Part shown: positions 34,509 to 44,120 of the stretch, one piece after another
How the letters are laid out: each line of letters starts with the position of its first letter
How positions within the stretch are numbered: position 1 is the stretch's first letter
Assembly: GCA_902605645.1 (NCBI GenBank)
Contig: CACLDE010000003.1
Location: forward strand, 1 to 64,000
Length of the DNA: 64,000 nt
From: an uncultured Pelagibacteraceae bacterium
GTDB taxonomy: Bacteria > Pseudomonadota > Alphaproteobacteria > Pelagibacterales > Pelagibacteraceae
Reading direction: 5' to 3'
Position numbers and translations under genes: made by a program
The notes under the pieces: generated by a model
What the model was told of the DNA's origin: nothing
The model's database searches: none
The model's input: only the letters and a program-made list of their open reading frames with translations

Positions 34509-36346
34509 TGTTTAAAGGTGGATTTATACAAAACCTTCCTAAGATTTATGGTTTGTATACCGGAGGCTTTTTAGTTTTCATCTTGATGATGGCTATTGCA
34601 GAACAAGCCGGTGTAACAGCAAAGACGATTGGAATTTTGTTTGTTGCATTTACTGTAGCGATATATGCCTTAATTGGTTATTTATCTAGAACGGTACAGG
34701 TAGACGCGTACTATCTTGCAGGAAGACAAGTCCCAACAGTGTTTAATGGAATGGCGACAGCTGCTGACTGGATGTCAGGTGCTTCGTTTGTAGCATTAGC
34801 AGGTGGTGTTTATTTTGGTGGCTATAGTTATATGGCTTTCTTAGTGGGTTGGACAGGTGGTTATGTGCTTGTATCAACTTTATTAGCACCATACTTGAGA
34901 AAATTTGGATGTTACACAGTGCCAGATTTTATTGGAACAAGATACGGTGGAAACGGAGTACGTTTCTGTGCAGTATTAGTTCTCGTATTAGCTTCTTTCA
35001 CTTATGTGACAGCTCAGATAAATGCTACAGGAACTATTGCTGCTAGAGCATTAGGTATTCCGTTTGAAGCAGGTGTATGGGTAGGTTTAGTTAGTATCTT
35101 GCTTTGTTCAATGTTAGGTGGAATGAGAGCCGTAACATGGACACAAGTAGCACAATACATAGTACTAATTGTTGCTTACTTAATTCCAGTTTTCTGGATT
35201 AGTAACAAAATTGGTGCAGGTGTATTCCCACACTTAATGTTAGGTGATGAGGTAGCAAGAATAACTGAGCTTGAAGGTCAATTCGGTTTAGTCAAAAACA
35301 GTGCCGCTGATGTAAAAGCAGCAGGTGTTCCTGGTGGATTAAAATCTATTGCAGTAGCACACGCTGGTGTAGGTGCAGGTGGAATGGCAGTATGGAAATA
35401 TATATCGCTAGCTATCTGTATGATGGTAGGAACTGCGTCGTTACCTCATATCTTAATGAGATACTTCACAACTCCTTCTGTAAAATCAGCTAGAAAATCA
35501 GTAGCTTGGTCGCTATTCTTTATTTTCTTGCTTTACTCTTCAGCTCCGATGCTTGCAACTTTGTCTAAAATTTCACTAATAGATCCAAATTTACCGACAG
35601 GTATAATTGGAAAATCTATTGCTGATGTACAAAGTATAGAGTGGGTCAAACAATGGTCTTCTCAGAAGCAAGTGTTTATTGCTGACTTTAACGGTGATGG
35701 CATACTACAGTTAAACGAATGGTTCATGAGAACGGGTGTAGTAGTCCTTGCAACTCCTGAAGTTGCTGGATTACCATACGTAATCTCTGGATTAGTTGCT
35801 GCTGGAGGTATGGCTGCAGCGATGTCAACTGCGGATGGATTAGTTCTTGCGATTTCAAATGCGTTATCGCACGATGTTTACTACAACATGATCGATCCTA
35901 AAGCGGATGTTAGAAAAAGATTAATAGTTGCGCGAGTACTATTAATAGTTGTTGGTGCGGCGGGTGCATATATTGCATCAATGCGTATCACTAGTATCCT
36001 TGGAGCAGTTGCATGGGCGTTTGACTTTGCGATGTCAGGTCTATTCTTCCCACTTGTACTTGGAGTATGGTGGAAGAGAGCTACTAGAGAAGGTGCAATA
36101 GCAGGAATGCTATCTGGACTAGCAGCTGGAACAGCTTATCTAATCTATGTGTATCCTAAGTTTATGGGTAACCCAGCTTGGTTAGGTATTGACCATTTAA
36201 GATTTGGTCTAATCGGTGCTCCAGTATGTTTAGTAGTAATGGTTGTTGTAAGTTTAATGACCAAAGCTCCTGATGCTGCAACACAAAGAATGGTTGATGA
36301 AGTTAGGGTTCCTAGCGGAAAATCTATTCTTGGTAGAGCGCACTAA
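34508..36346 (+). CDS. Sodium:solute symporter large subunit (acetate/organic acid type)
   Basis: A sodium-coupled permease of 612 residues with about 13-14 helices, related to ActP and the two-component VC2705-type symporters. Signatures are DAYYLAGRQVPTVFNGMATAADWMSGASF (split across helices 1-2), GTRYGGNGVR and GLVAAGGMAAAMSTADG. Residues 393-404, DFNGDGILQLNE, form a canonical EF-hand calcium loop in a soluble segment. Proximity to acs suggests acetate or a related acid as substrate; this is inference. An intrinsic terminator follows. Confidence 0.9.
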   Translation: MFKGGFIQNLPKIYGLYTGGFLVFILMMAIAEQAGVTAKTIGILFVAFTVAIYALIGYLSRTVQVDAYYLAGRQVPTVFNGMATAADWMSGASFVALAGGVYFGGYSYMAFLVGWTGGYVLVSTLLAPYLRKFGCYTVPDFIGTRYGGNGVRFCAVLVLVLASFTYVTAQINATGTIAARALGIPFEAGVWVGLVSILLCSMLGGMRAVTWTQVAQYIVLIVAYLIPVFWISNKIGAGVFPHLMLGDEVARITELEGQFGLVKNSAADVKAAGVPGGLKSIAVAHAGVGAGGMAVWKYISLAICMMVGTASLPHILMRYFTTPSVKSARKSVAWSLFFIFLLYSSAPMLATLSKISLIDPNLPTGIIGKSIADVQSIEWVKQWSSQKQVFIADFNGDGILQLNEWFMRTGVVVLATPEVAGLPYVISGLVAAGGMAAAMSTADGLVLAISNALSHDVYYNMIDPKADVRKRLIVARVLLIVVGAAGAYIASMRITSILGAVAWAFDFAMSGLFFPLVLGVWWKRATREGAIAGMLSGLAAGTAYLIYVYPKFMGNPAWLGIDHLRFGLIGAPVCLVVMVVVSLMTKAPDAATQRMVDEVRVPSGKSILGRAH

Positions 36347-36366
36347 GTTATACTTTTAAATTATTT

Positions 36367-36398
36367 AAAGGGGCGATTTATTCGCCCCTTTTTTTTTG
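36367..36398 (+). terminator. Intrinsic terminator of the symporter operon
   Basis: GGGGCGA (36370-36376), loop TTTAT, TCGCCCC (36382-36388), followed by about ten T. AAA/TTT pairs extend the stem. It lies 20 nt after the symporter stop codon. Confidence 0.92.
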
Positions 36399-36421
36399 TC
36401 TCAATAATGATATTGTAAGTA

Positions 36422-36763
36422 ATGCCTATTTGGGTCTTTATATTAGATTACATTTTGGGAATTGTTATGTACACGCTGATCGGAAGAGCTGCGATGAACA
36501 TTTTTCAGAGAGAAGACTCTAATTTTTTCTTTATGCGAATGTTCGTAAAATTCACAAACCCAGTTCTTAAAGTTTTCGATAAAATAACCCCAGAATTTTT
36601 AGCTAGACCAATAGTTCCATTATATGTGGCATTTTATTTCTATCTTATTAGATTTTATTTAATGCCATGGTTGCTAGGTTATGGTTCTATGGGGATGTTA
36701 TCTTTTCCAATAGATCATGAATTTTCAAGAGAACTCTACAGATTATTTAGTCCAGATAAATAA
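36422..36763 (+). CDS. Small membrane protein, unknown function
   Basis: A 113-residue protein with two clear membrane stretches, FILDYILGIVMYTLIG and PIVPLYVAFYFYLIRFYLMP, separated by a loop with FVKFTNPVLKVFDKITPEF. The NP-containing loop between helices recalls YggT proteins, but I would not assign the family. It stands alone after the terminator and 41 nt before rpe. Confidence 0.65.
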   Translation: MPIWVFILDYILGIVMYTLIGRAAMNIFQREDSNFFFMRMFVKFTNPVLKVFDKITPEFLARPIVPLYVAFYFYLIRFYLMPWLLGYGSMGMLSFPIDHEFSRELYRLFSPDK

Positions 36764-36804
36764 TATTTTTGACAAGATTGCTATATAAAATATAAATAAA
36801 ACAT

Positions 36805-37467
36805 ATGCCTTCTAATATAAAGATTTCTCCTTCAATTTTATCAGCTGATTTTAGTAAATTAGGTGAAGAAATAGTTTCACTCGATAAAGCGGGAGCTGAT
36901 TATATCCACGTAGATGTTATGGATGGACACTTTGTTCCTAATATCACTATTGGGCCAGAAATTATAAAAAAATTAAGACCTGTAACACAGAAAACTTTTG
37001 ATGTTCATTTGATGATAGAACCGGTAGATAAATATATTAAGGACTTTGCAGATGCAGGAGCAGATATCATTACATTTCATCCAGAAGCAACACCTAGTAC
37101 AGAAGAAACAATTAAATTAATAAAAAAATTTAACAAAAAGGTTGGAATATCTCTAAAACCAAAATCAGATATTGGTCTAATTGAGAAATATATTGAAAAG
37201 ATTGATTTAATATTAATTATGAGTGTGGAGCCAGGATTTGCTGGTCAAAAATTTATGCCAGATGTTTTGCCAAAGTTAAAAAAACTCAAACATATTATTA
37301 CTGATAAAAATTTGAAAATAGATCTTGAAATTGACGGCGGTATAAATTTTGATAATAGCAAAACAGCAATAGATGCAGGGGCAAATGTTTTGGTTTCAGG
37401 ATCTACTATCTTTAAACAAAATAACGGAGATTTAAAAAAAAACATTACCTTATTAAGATCGAGTTAA
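36805..37467 (+). CDS. rpe: Ribulose-phosphate 3-epimerase
   Basis: Rpe interconverts ribulose 5-phosphate and xylulose 5-phosphate in the pentose phosphate pathway. The 220-residue TIM-barrel has SPSILSADFSKLG, HVDVMDGHFVPNITIGP, VHLMIEPVD, MSVEPGFAGQKF and the C-terminal phosphate site GGINFDN. It precedes the heparinase-like gene by 3 nt; the order rpe-heparinase-purH is common in alphaproteobacteria. Confidence 0.96.
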   Translation: MPSNIKISPSILSADFSKLGEEIVSLDKAGADYIHVDVMDGHFVPNITIGPEIIKKLRPVTQKTFDVHLMIEPVDKYIKDFADAGADIITFHPEATPSTEETIKLIKKFNKKVGISLKPKSDIGLIEKYIEKIDLILIMSVEPGFAGQKFMPDVLPKLKKLKHIITDKNLKIDLEIDGGINFDNSKTAIDAGANVLVSGSTIFKQNNGDLKKNITLLRSS

Positions 37468-37470
37468 ACG

Positions 37471-39117
37471 ATGATCATTCTAAAAACTGCTTACTTTTAT
37501 ATTTTGGCAGTTAAAATAAATTTAATTAAAATTTTTAAAAAGATTTATTTTAAAACAGGGTTTTATAAAAAATCTTTAATAACGAAAATTCCAGGGCAGT
37601 TCTTTTTTTTTCCTAACCCATTTTTAATGTCGTCTTTTTCAAATTATAAAAAATTTGCATTTCAAATTAATAATCTTGATCCTAATAAATTTTGGGAACA
37701 AAATTATTCAATTAAAGAAAAAAAAGAACTTCATAATTTTCTGTGGCTAAGTTCAATTGATCGTAAAGATAATTCTTCTACTCTTAGAAAAATTATTTCT
37801 TTGTGGAATCAAAAAAATCTCAAATATAGTCCACTTGTCTGGGAAACAAGTATAATTAGCAAAAGAATAATGAGTTGGATTTTAAATGCAGATCTTATTC
37901 TCAAAAATTCTAATTTTGAGTTTAAAAAAAATTTTATTGAGTCTATAATAATTCAAACAAATCATTTAAAAAAAAATTTCAAATATGAGATAGATCATCA
38001 AAAAATAATTGAGTTAATCAACGCTTTAATTTTGTCTGGTTTAGTTTTTAAAGAATATAAAGAAAATTATGAATATGGTTTAAAAGAGTTAGAAAAATTC
38101 ATTAAAATATTATTTGATGACAAAGGTTTTCCATTAACTAGAAGTCCCAATGATCTTCTAAATTATACAAAATATTTTTTATTAATAAAAGAAATTATAA
38201 AAGATGCTCAGAAATATGTGCCAGATACTTTAGAAAGTATACTTGAAAAAAATTTAGAATGTTTGAAGCAAATAACTACTCCAGCTAATTCACTACCATT
38301 ATTTAATGGTTCAATTGAGGAAGATTTAAGTAATTTTTATGATTATATAAATCACTTTAATATAAAGATAAAAAAACCAAAAGTTAACACAGGAAATATC
38401 CATGTTCTTAAAAATAAAAAAGACGTTATTTTTTTCGAGGCAGGAGGTCCTCCAAAAAAAAGTTACTCCTCTTGTTATCAATCGGGTCCTTTATCTTTTG
38501 AATATTTTTTTGATGGACAAAAAATAATTACTAATAGTGGATTTGGAGTTAATATTTCCAATAAAGCAAGACTCTTGAGTAGACTTACATCCTCTCAATC
38601 AACTTTATGTTTGAATGACACTTCTATAGTTGGATTTGAGAAAAGTAATATAATGAACAAAGCTTATGGGTTTTTAATAAAAAGAAATTTTAAGATTTTA
38701 AATTTGGAAAATAAAAATGACACCAATGAAATTCAAATTAAAGCTGGTCATGATGCATATGTAAAAAATTTTGACTGCATACACAACAGATCAATAAGTA
38801 TAGATAAAATTCATAATAAGATTGTTGGTGAAGACAGGCTTGTAAGAAAAATGATAAACCCAAAAATTAAGTATGATATACGCTTTCATTTATACCCTGG
38901 CCTTTCAGCTGTTCAGACATTAGGTGGAAATACTTTGCTTATTCAAATTAATAAAAATAAAGCTTTGTTGTTTTCTACTAAAGAAAAAAACTTAAAAATT
39001 GAAAAAAGTATTTTTTTTGGAGGACAGAAAGTGTTAGACAACTATTGTATATTAATTTCTGGTATCATGGAAAATAACGTAAAAACAATAAGTTGGGAAA
39101 TAATAAAAAAAATGTAA
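37471..39117 (+). CDS. Heparinase II/III family protein
   Basis: A 548-residue protein with an N-terminal helical toroid part and a C-terminal beta-rich heparinase II/III-like part, seen in the stretch FFEAGGPPKKSYSSCYQSGPLSFEYFFDG, in TNSGFGVNISN and in the later HDAYVKNFDCIHNRSI. In alphaproteobacteria this gene regularly sits between rpe or rsmB and purH, so a conserved envelope role is likelier than glycosaminoglycan breakdown. No signal peptide is evident at the predicted start, though the first 25 residues are hydrophobic. It ends 1 nt before purH. Confidence 0.82.
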   Translation: MIILKTAYFYILAVKINLIKIFKKIYFKTGFYKKSLITKIPGQFFFFPNPFLMSSFSNYKKFAFQINNLDPNKFWEQNYSIKEKKELHNFLWLSSIDRKDNSSTLRKIISLWNQKNLKYSPLVWETSIISKRIMSWILNADLILKNSNFEFKKNFIESIIIQTNHLKKNFKYEIDHQKIIELINALILSGLVFKEYKENYEYGLKELEKFIKILFDDKGFPLTRSPNDLLNYTKYFLLIKEIIKDAQKYVPDTLESILEKNLECLKQITTPANSLPLFNGSIEEDLSNFYDYINHFNIKIKKPKVNTGNIHVLKNKKDVIFFEAGGPPKKSYSSCYQSGPLSFEYFFDGQKIITNSGFGVNISNKARLLSRLTSSQSTLCLNDTSIVGFEKSNIMNKAYGFLIKRNFKILNLENKNDTNEIQIKAGHDAYVKNFDCIHNRSISIDKIHNKIVGEDRLVRKMINPKIKYDIRFHLYPGLSAVQTLGGNTLLIQINKNKALLFSTKEKNLKIEKSIFFGGQKVLDNYCILISGIMENNVKTISWEIIKKM

Positions 39118-39118
39118 A

Positions 39119-40666
39119 ATGGGTAAAATTAAAAACGCTTTAATATCAGTTTCAGATAAAGAGAACCTTAAAATTGTTTTACAAACTTTAAGCAAAAATA
39201 AGATAAATATAATAAGTTCAGGTGGAACGTTTAAATTAATCAAAAAAATAGGTTTTAGTTGCGAAGAAGTTTCTGAATATACAGGATTTGAAGAAATGTT
39301 AGATGGAAGGGTTAAAACTTTACATCCTAAAATTCACTCTGGAATACTTTTTGAAAGAGATAAAAAAACACACAAGAAACAGATGAAAAAAAAACAATTT
39401 GAACCTATAGATTTGGTAATAGTAAATTTTTACCCATTTAAGGAAACTGTTAAGAAAACATCTAACAAAAATAGGATTATTGAAAATATTGATATAGGTG
39501 GTCCAAGTATGGTTAGAGCAGCAGCAAAGAATTTTAAAGACGTAACAATTATCACTGATAAAGAAGATTATTATGAATTAATTGATGAATTAGAAAAATT
39601 TAAAGGTAAGACATCCTTGAATTTTAGAAATAAAATGGCAAGCAAAGCTTTTGGTTTAACTGCTTATTATGACTCAGTTGTGTCAGAATGGTTCAACAGA
39701 GATATTGGCTTAAAATTTCCTGACAGTAAAATTTTTTTTGGAAAGAAGATTGATCAATTAAGATATGGTGAAAATCCACATCAGAAGAGCTCAATATATA
39801 TAAATAGTCTGAAGAATAATGATATTAATTTACAACAACTTAGTGGTAAGGACTTAAGTTATAATAATTATAATGATATATTTGCAGGACTAGATATACT
39901 GTTTTCAAATTTAAATTCTCCGTCAACGGTAATTATTAAACACGCTAATCCTTGTGGCGTGTCATCAAATAAGTCTCCACTTAGATCTTTTTTAAATGCC
40001 AAAGCCAGCGACCCTATTAGTGCATTTGGAGGAATAGTGGCTTGTAATTATAAAATAAGTGACAAAATCGCTAAAGAAATAAGTAAAACATTTTTTGAAG
40101 TTGTTTTAGCAAAAGGATTTGAAAAAAATGCTTTAAAAATTTTTAAAAAGAAAAAAAATATGAGGATAATAGATGTTTCAAAATTTAATTATGAGTCTAA
40201 TACTACTGTTAAATTTTTCGATAGTTGTTTTCTTTTGCAAGAAAAAGATGATTTAGTTTTTCATAAAAAAAAGTTGAGGTGTGTAACAAAAATTAAACCG
40301 TCTAATAAAGAGTTTAAAGATATAGAGTTTGCTTTTAGAGTATGTAAATATGTTAAGTCTAACGCAATAGTAATTGTTAAGGATAATTCAACTGTTGGTA
40401 TTGGAGCTGGACAACAAAACAGATTGGATAGTTGTAAAATAGCCACTCAGAAGGCAAAAAAATTTCAACCATCACAACTTGTTAATTCTGTGGCTGCCTC
40501 AGATGCTTTTTTTCCATTCGCAGATGGAATAAAAACTTTAATCGATGCTGGTATTAAGACGATTGTTCAACCGGGGGGGTCAATAAGAGATAAAGAGGTT
40601 ATCGAAGCTGCAAATAAAGCTAAAATCAAAATGATCTTTACAGGAACGAGACATTTCAATCATTAG
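39119..40666 (+). CDS. purH: Bifunctional AICAR formyltransferase/IMP cyclohydrolase
   Basis: PurH performs the last two steps of purine synthesis. The 515-residue protein has the N-terminal cyclohydrolase (MGS-like) domain with ALISVSDKENL, SSGGTFKLIKK and DGRVKTLHPKIHSG, then the transformylase domain with LRYGENPHQKSS, the catalytic KHANPCGVSS and DAFFPFADGIK. Length is normal. It meets the convergent phhB gene with no gap. Confidence 0.97.
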   Translation: MGKIKNALISVSDKENLKIVLQTLSKNKINIISSGGTFKLIKKIGFSCEEVSEYTGFEEMLDGRVKTLHPKIHSGILFERDKKTHKKQMKKKQFEPIDLVIVNFYPFKETVKKTSNKNRIIENIDIGGPSMVRAAAKNFKDVTIITDKEDYYELIDELEKFKGKTSLNFRNKMASKAFGLTAYYDSVVSEWFNRDIGLKFPDSKIFFGKKIDQLRYGENPHQKSSIYINSLKNNDINLQQLSGKDLSYNNYNDIFAGLDILFSNLNSPSTVIIKHANPCGVSSNKSPLRSFLNAKASDPISAFGGIVACNYKISDKIAKEISKTFFEVVLAKGFEKNALKIFKKKKNMRIIDVSKFNYESNTTVKFFDSCFLLQEKDDLVFHKKKLRCVTKIKPSNKEFKDIEFAFRVCKYVKSNAIVIVKDNSTVGIGAGQQNRLDSCKIATQKAKKFQPSQLVNSVAASDAFFPFADGIKTLIDAGIKTIVQPGGSIRDKEVIEAANKAKIKMIFTGTRHFNH

Positions 40667-41002
40667 TTAGATTTTATCAATTTTGGCTGCTAATACGAAA
40701 TCACTCTCAGCTAAACCTTTAATTGCATGTGTTGAAATTATAATTTTAGCGTAACCCCAACCAAATGAAATGTCGGGGTGGTGACCTTCAGTTTCTGCAA
40801 TTTTACCTACATTAATTACAAATTTTTCACTATCTACATAATTGCTAAATTTAAAATTTTTTTGAATATAATAATTTTTTTCCTTATCTTCTAATACATC
40901 CCATCCATCTATTTTTTTTAAATATTTATGAATTTCCTTGATATCAAAAGCAGGAATGCCTCCTTCGCAAGGAACACATTTTTTATCGGCTAAATCATCC
41001 AT
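40667..41002 (-). CDS. phhB: Pterin-4-alpha-carbinolamine dehydratase
   Basis: A small enzyme that dehydrates 4a-hydroxytetrahydrobiopterin, or acts in pterin-related moonlighting. The 111-residue protein has the family core ETEGHHPDISFGWGYAKI with the catalytic histidines, then STHAIKGLAESDFVLAAKID. The N-terminal CVPCEGG is also typical. No phenylalanine hydroxylase lies nearby. Confidence 0.93.
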   Translation of the reverse strand: MDDLADKKCVPCEGGIPAFDIKEIHKYLKKIDGWDVLEDKEKNYYIQKNFKFSNYVDSEKFVINVGKIAETEGHHPDISFGWGYAKIIISTHAIKGLAESDFVLAAKIDKI

Positions 41003-41063
41003 TATATAACTTTTGATATCAAAGAAGAAGGCAAATAAAAAAGGAAATTTAGTCGCTATAAAT

Positions 41064-41138
41064 TGGAGCGGGCAAAGGGACTTGAACCCTCGACCTTCTC
41101 GTTGGCAACGAGACGCTCTACCACTGAGCTATGCCCGC
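41064..41138 (-). tRNA. tRNA-Gly (anticodon GCC)
   Basis: Minus-strand cloverleaf of 75 nt: acceptor GCGGGCA/TGCCCGC, D arm GCTC-AGTGGTA-GAGC, anticodon arm TCTCG-TTGCCAA-CGAGA with anticodon GCC, T arm GAGGG-TTCAAGT-CCCTT, discriminator T and an encoded CCA. All stems pair. Confidence 0.98.
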
Positions 41139-41226
41139 AAAAGTATTATCAGTATAGTTAAATTATTCGTTTACGTAAACAGGTAGTCACCCTAATTTTA
41201 CAGTTTTATTAGCATATTTTAACAAA

Positions 41227-41256
41227 TTGACAGTTCTAATTTTTTAAACATATAAT
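41227..41256 (+). promoter_or_regulatory. Consensus sigma70 promoter for the Lon-N-domain gene
   Basis: TTGACA (41227-41232), an 18-nt spacer and TATAAT (41251-41256) match both consensus hexamers exactly. The ATG begins only 5 nt after the -10 element, so transcription would start at or beside the start codon and yield a leaderless mRNA. Confidence 0.75.
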
Positions 41257-41261
41257 TAGTA

Positions 41262-41891
41262 ATGGATAAAAAATATCCCAAAAAAATACCTGTGTTCCCT
41301 TTAAGTGGAGTCATATATTTTCCGAAAACAAATTTGCCGTTAAACATTTTTGAAGATAGATATTTAGACTTAGTGAATGATAGTTTTAGAAGCAACAAGT
41401 TGATGGGCATGGTTCAATCCAAAAAAGAGAATAATTTGGTTTATAAAGTTGGTTGTCTTGGAAGAATCAGTGACTATCAAGAGACATCCGACGGCAGGGT
41501 TTTAATAAATTTAACTGGTATAATAAGATTTGAGATAACAAAAGAAATTAGTAATCAAAAAAGATATAGAGAGTTTGAGGTTAATTATGAAAAATTTCAT
41601 AAAGATGTTCTCAGCCCAGAGAATATAGCACGTGTTTATGATAAACAAAACTTTATGGAAAAGATTAAAAGATTTTTTGAAAAAAACGGTTTAATGATTA
41701 ATTGGAAAGAATTTGAAAAATTAGATGAAACTCAAAAAATAAATACTCTTTCAATGATTGCGCCGATTTCAAATGAGGAAAAGCAAAAACTTCTTGAAAC
41801 TATAAGTTTAAGCGATAAGACAGATACTTTGTTAAATATTATAAAATTTTATTCATACGAAAACTCATATGACAAGGAAACAATTCAATAA
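41262..41891 (+). CDS. LON N-terminal (substrate-binding) domain protein
   Basis: A 209-residue protein consisting of the Lon N-terminal domain alone, without AAA+ or protease parts. Features are KKIPVFPLSGVIYFPKTNLPLNIFE, RYLDLVND, MGMVQ and GCLGRISDYQETSDGRVLINLTG. Stand-alone versions are common in alphaproteobacteria and of unproven function. It has a consensus promoter abutting its start and no Shine-Dalgarno. Confidence 0.9.
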   Translation: MDKKYPKKIPVFPLSGVIYFPKTNLPLNIFEDRYLDLVNDSFRSNKLMGMVQSKKENNLVYKVGCLGRISDYQETSDGRVLINLTGIIRFEITKEISNQKRYREFEVNYEKFHKDVLSPENIARVYDKQNFMEKIKRFFEKNGLMINWKEFEKLDETQKINTLSMIAPISNEEKQKLLETISLSDKTDTLLNIIKFYSYENSYDKETIQ

Positions 41892-41892
41892 G

Positions 41893-42309
41893 TTATATAT
41901 AAATTTTATCAGCTAAACCGTAACAAAGTATCGCGCTCATAATTACAAGAATTAAAGGAGCGTATATTCCATCATCTTTGGTTTTTTTAGTTAGGCCCGT
42001 CTTGTCGATTCTTAAAGAGTAGTAATTTGTGACTAATATTGAAGTATTGATTATGAAAACTAAATTAAAAAAAGCCCAAGTGTCATTTAAACCCCCAGGT
42101 CTAATAAAAGCGACATAAATTGCCATTAAAACAATTCCAACCATAAACGAGCCGGCAAATCTAGTTATTATAGTTGCTGTTTTATCAACGCCTCTGCCTT
42201 TGAGAAATTTTTTGGTATCAAAAACTAACTGATAAGCATAACTGCCTACTATTAAAAAGTGAGCAAGATATATTGCTAAATAAAATAGATTATTAAATTT
42301 TTCTACCAT
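41893..42309 (-). CDS. Membrane protein of unknown function (138 aa)
   Basis: A 138-residue protein with four predicted membrane helices (approximately residues 10-28, 48-68, 78-95 and 115-135) and a basic loop KKFLKGRGVDKT. I recognise no family. It is a separate unit between the convergent Lon-domain gene and rho on the same strand. Confidence 0.65.
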   Translation of the reverse strand: MVEKFNNLFYLAIYLAHFLIVGSYAYQLVFDTKKFLKGRGVDKTATIITRFAGSFMVGIVLMAIYVAFIRPGGLNDTWAFFNLVFIINTSILVTNYYSLRIDKTGLTKKTKDDGIYAPLILVIMSAILCYGLADKIYI

Positions 42310-42351
42310 ATAAATATTTTATAAGAAAAAAAATAAGATTACAAACTAAGT

Positions 42352-43623
42352 TTAGTTTGATTTGTTCATAGAATTAAAGAAGTCTGAATTATTTTTAGTG
42401 TCCTTAATTTTAGAAATTAAAAATTCAATACCATCCATGGTGCCCATAGGACTAATAATTCTTCTTAAAACGTTCATTTTTGACAGATCGTCTTTTGCAA
42501 ACAAAAGTTCTTCTCTTCTTGTTCCAGATCTAGTCACGTCTAATGCCGGATATATTCTTTTATCTGCGACTTTTCTATCCAATATTAGTTCCGAGTTTCC
42601 TGTTCCTTTAAATTCTTCAAATATTACTTCGTCCATTCTGCTTCCTGTGTCTACTAAAGCGGTTGAGATAATTGTAAGTGAGCCACCCTGTTCTACGTTT
42701 CTCGCAGCTCCAAAAAATCTTTTAGGTCTCTGTAGAGCATTAGCATCTACTCCTCCAGTTAAAACTTTTCCTGAACTTGGCACAACTGCATTGTATGCTC
42801 TTCCTAGCCTTGTGATTGAGTCAAGTAAAATTACCACATCCTTCTTATGCTCTACTAGTCTTTTGGCCTTTTCAATAACCATTTCAGCGACTGCTACATG
42901 CCTCGATGCCGGTTCATCAAATGTGGAGGATACTACCTCACCTTTTACAGATCTTTGCATGTCAGTAACCTCTTCAGGTCTTTCATCTATTAATAAAACC
43001 ATTAAGTAAATTTCTGGATGATTGGCGGTGATAGACTGAGCGATATTTTGAAGTATTATAGTTTTTCCTGCTCTTGGTGGAGAAACTATTAGAGATCTCT
43101 GTCCTTTGCCAATTGGACTTACTAAATCTATAAGTCTGGCTGTATTGTCTGGTTTCTTTTCTATTTTTGTGGTCTCAACTTCTAATTTAATTCTTTTATT
43201 GGGGTATAAAGGTGTAAGGTTATCAAAAGCTATTTTATTTCTGCCTTTCTCGGGTTCATCAAAATTAATCTTATTTACTTTGAGCAAGGCAAAATATCTC
43301 TCTGCATCTTTTGGTGCTCTTACTTCTCCCTCAACTGTATCACCCGTTCTTAGTCCAAATCTTCTAATCTGGCTTGGACTTACATAAATATCGTCTGGAC
43401 CCGGTAAGTAATTCGACTCTATTGCTCTCAAAAAACCAAAGCCGTCTTGTAATACTTCAAGAACTCCTGAAGCACTTATTTGTTCGTTTTTTTCAGCTAG
43501 TTTTTTTAATATAGCAAAAAGGATTTCTTGTTTCCTTAAAGTGCTTGGGTTTTCTATACCAAGTTTTTCTGCTTGTGATATTAAATCAGCTGGGTTTTGT
43601 TTTTTGAGTTCTTGTAAGTTCAT
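42352..43623 (-). CDS. rho: Transcription termination factor Rho
   Basis: Rho is the hexameric RNA-dependent ATPase that ends transcription. The 423-residue protein has an N-terminal helical domain ([13 protein letters not shown]), the RNA-binding cold-shock-like region [24 protein letters not shown], Walker [11 protein letters not shown], Walker B-containing [16 protein letters not shown] and the Q/R-loop region. A promoter-like pair precedes it. It is downstream of the hemE-hemH-hemJ run, a known alphaproteobacterial arrangement near the origin. Confidence 0.98.
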   Translation of the reverse strand: MNLQELKKQNPADLISQAEKLGIENPSTLRKQEILFAILKKLAEKNEQISASGVLEVLQDGFGFLRAIESNYLPGPDDIYVSPSQIRRFGLRTGDTVEGEVRAPKDAERYFALLKVNKINFDEPEKGRNKIAFDNLTPLYPNKRIKLEVETTKIEKKPDNTARLIDLVSPIGKGQRSLIVSPPRAGKTIILQNIAQSITANHPEIYLMVLLIDERPEEVTDMQRSVKGEVVSSTFDEPASRHVAVAEMVIEKAKRLVEHKKDVVILLDSITRLGRAYNAVVPSSGKVLTGGVDANALQRPKRFFGAARNVEQGGSLTIISTALVDTGSRMDEVIFEEFKGTGNSELILDRKVADKRIYPALDVTRSGTRREELLFAKDDLSKMNVLRRIISPMGTMDGIEFLISKIKDTKNNSDFFNSMNKSN

Positions 43624-43654
43624 TTAATTGGTTTAATTTGAGGTAAGTTGGTCA

Positions 43655-43682
43655 AATATAAGTCTTTTTAACAAAATTTCAA
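43655..43682 (-). promoter_or_regulatory. Probable promoter of rho
   Basis: On the minus strand TTGAAA (43682-43677), a 16-nt spacer and TATATT (43660-43655) precede the rho ATG at 43623. This leaves a leader of roughly 25 nt. Both hexamers are close to the sigma70 consensus. Confidence 0.5.
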
Positions 43683-43685
43683 GTA

Positions 43686-44120
43686 TTATAATGGTTTAAA
43701 AATTACAACAAAAATGATGATTATAAGCAATAATGTGGGTACTTCGTTAATAATTCTGAAAAACTTTGAGCTTTTATTATTATTGTCAATTTGGAAGTCT
43801 TTCAAAATGGCGAGTAAGTAAAAATGATAACCAGTTAAGATTATAACTAATCCAATTTTAATTTTCATCCATAACAAATTAAGACTAAGAATGCCTTGGG
43901 AATGAATAAGTAGCAATCCAAAAACCCAAGATAAAATCATTGCTGGATTCATTATGTAAAAATATAATCTTTTTTCCATTAGCTTAAAAGTTTCTGATTG
44001 TCCTCTATTTTCTTTTGTTTCTGCGTGGTAAACAAATATTCTAGGCAAATAAAGCAAGCCAGCCATCCAAGATATTACCGATATTAAATGAAGTGCTTTA
44101 AAAGTTAAATAAGCATTCAT
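43686..44120 (-). CDS. hemJ: Protoporphyrinogen IX oxidase HemJ
   Basis: HemJ oxidises protoporphyrinogen IX in the inner membrane, the penultimate step of haem synthesis, in bacteria lacking HemG and HemY. The 144-residue protein has four helices, the N-terminal conserved His in FKALHLISVISWMAGLLYLPR, and the second half KIKIGLVIILTGYHFYLL with conserved Lys. It is adjacent to hemH, whose product uses its product. Confidence 0.92.
   Translation of the reverse strand: MNAYLTFKALHLISVISWMAGLLYLPRIFVYHAETKENRGQSETFKLMEKRLYFYIMNPAMILSWVFGLLLIHSQGILSLNLLWMKIKIGLVIILTGYHFYLLAILKDFQIDNNNKSSKFFRIINEVPTLLLIIIIFVVIFKPL

Noticed and set aside
42362-43009. A 215-codon plus-strand frame opposite rho
   Set aside because: Rho is unmistakable on the other strand; the frame is serine/leucine-rich, as expected for the complement of a conserved gene.
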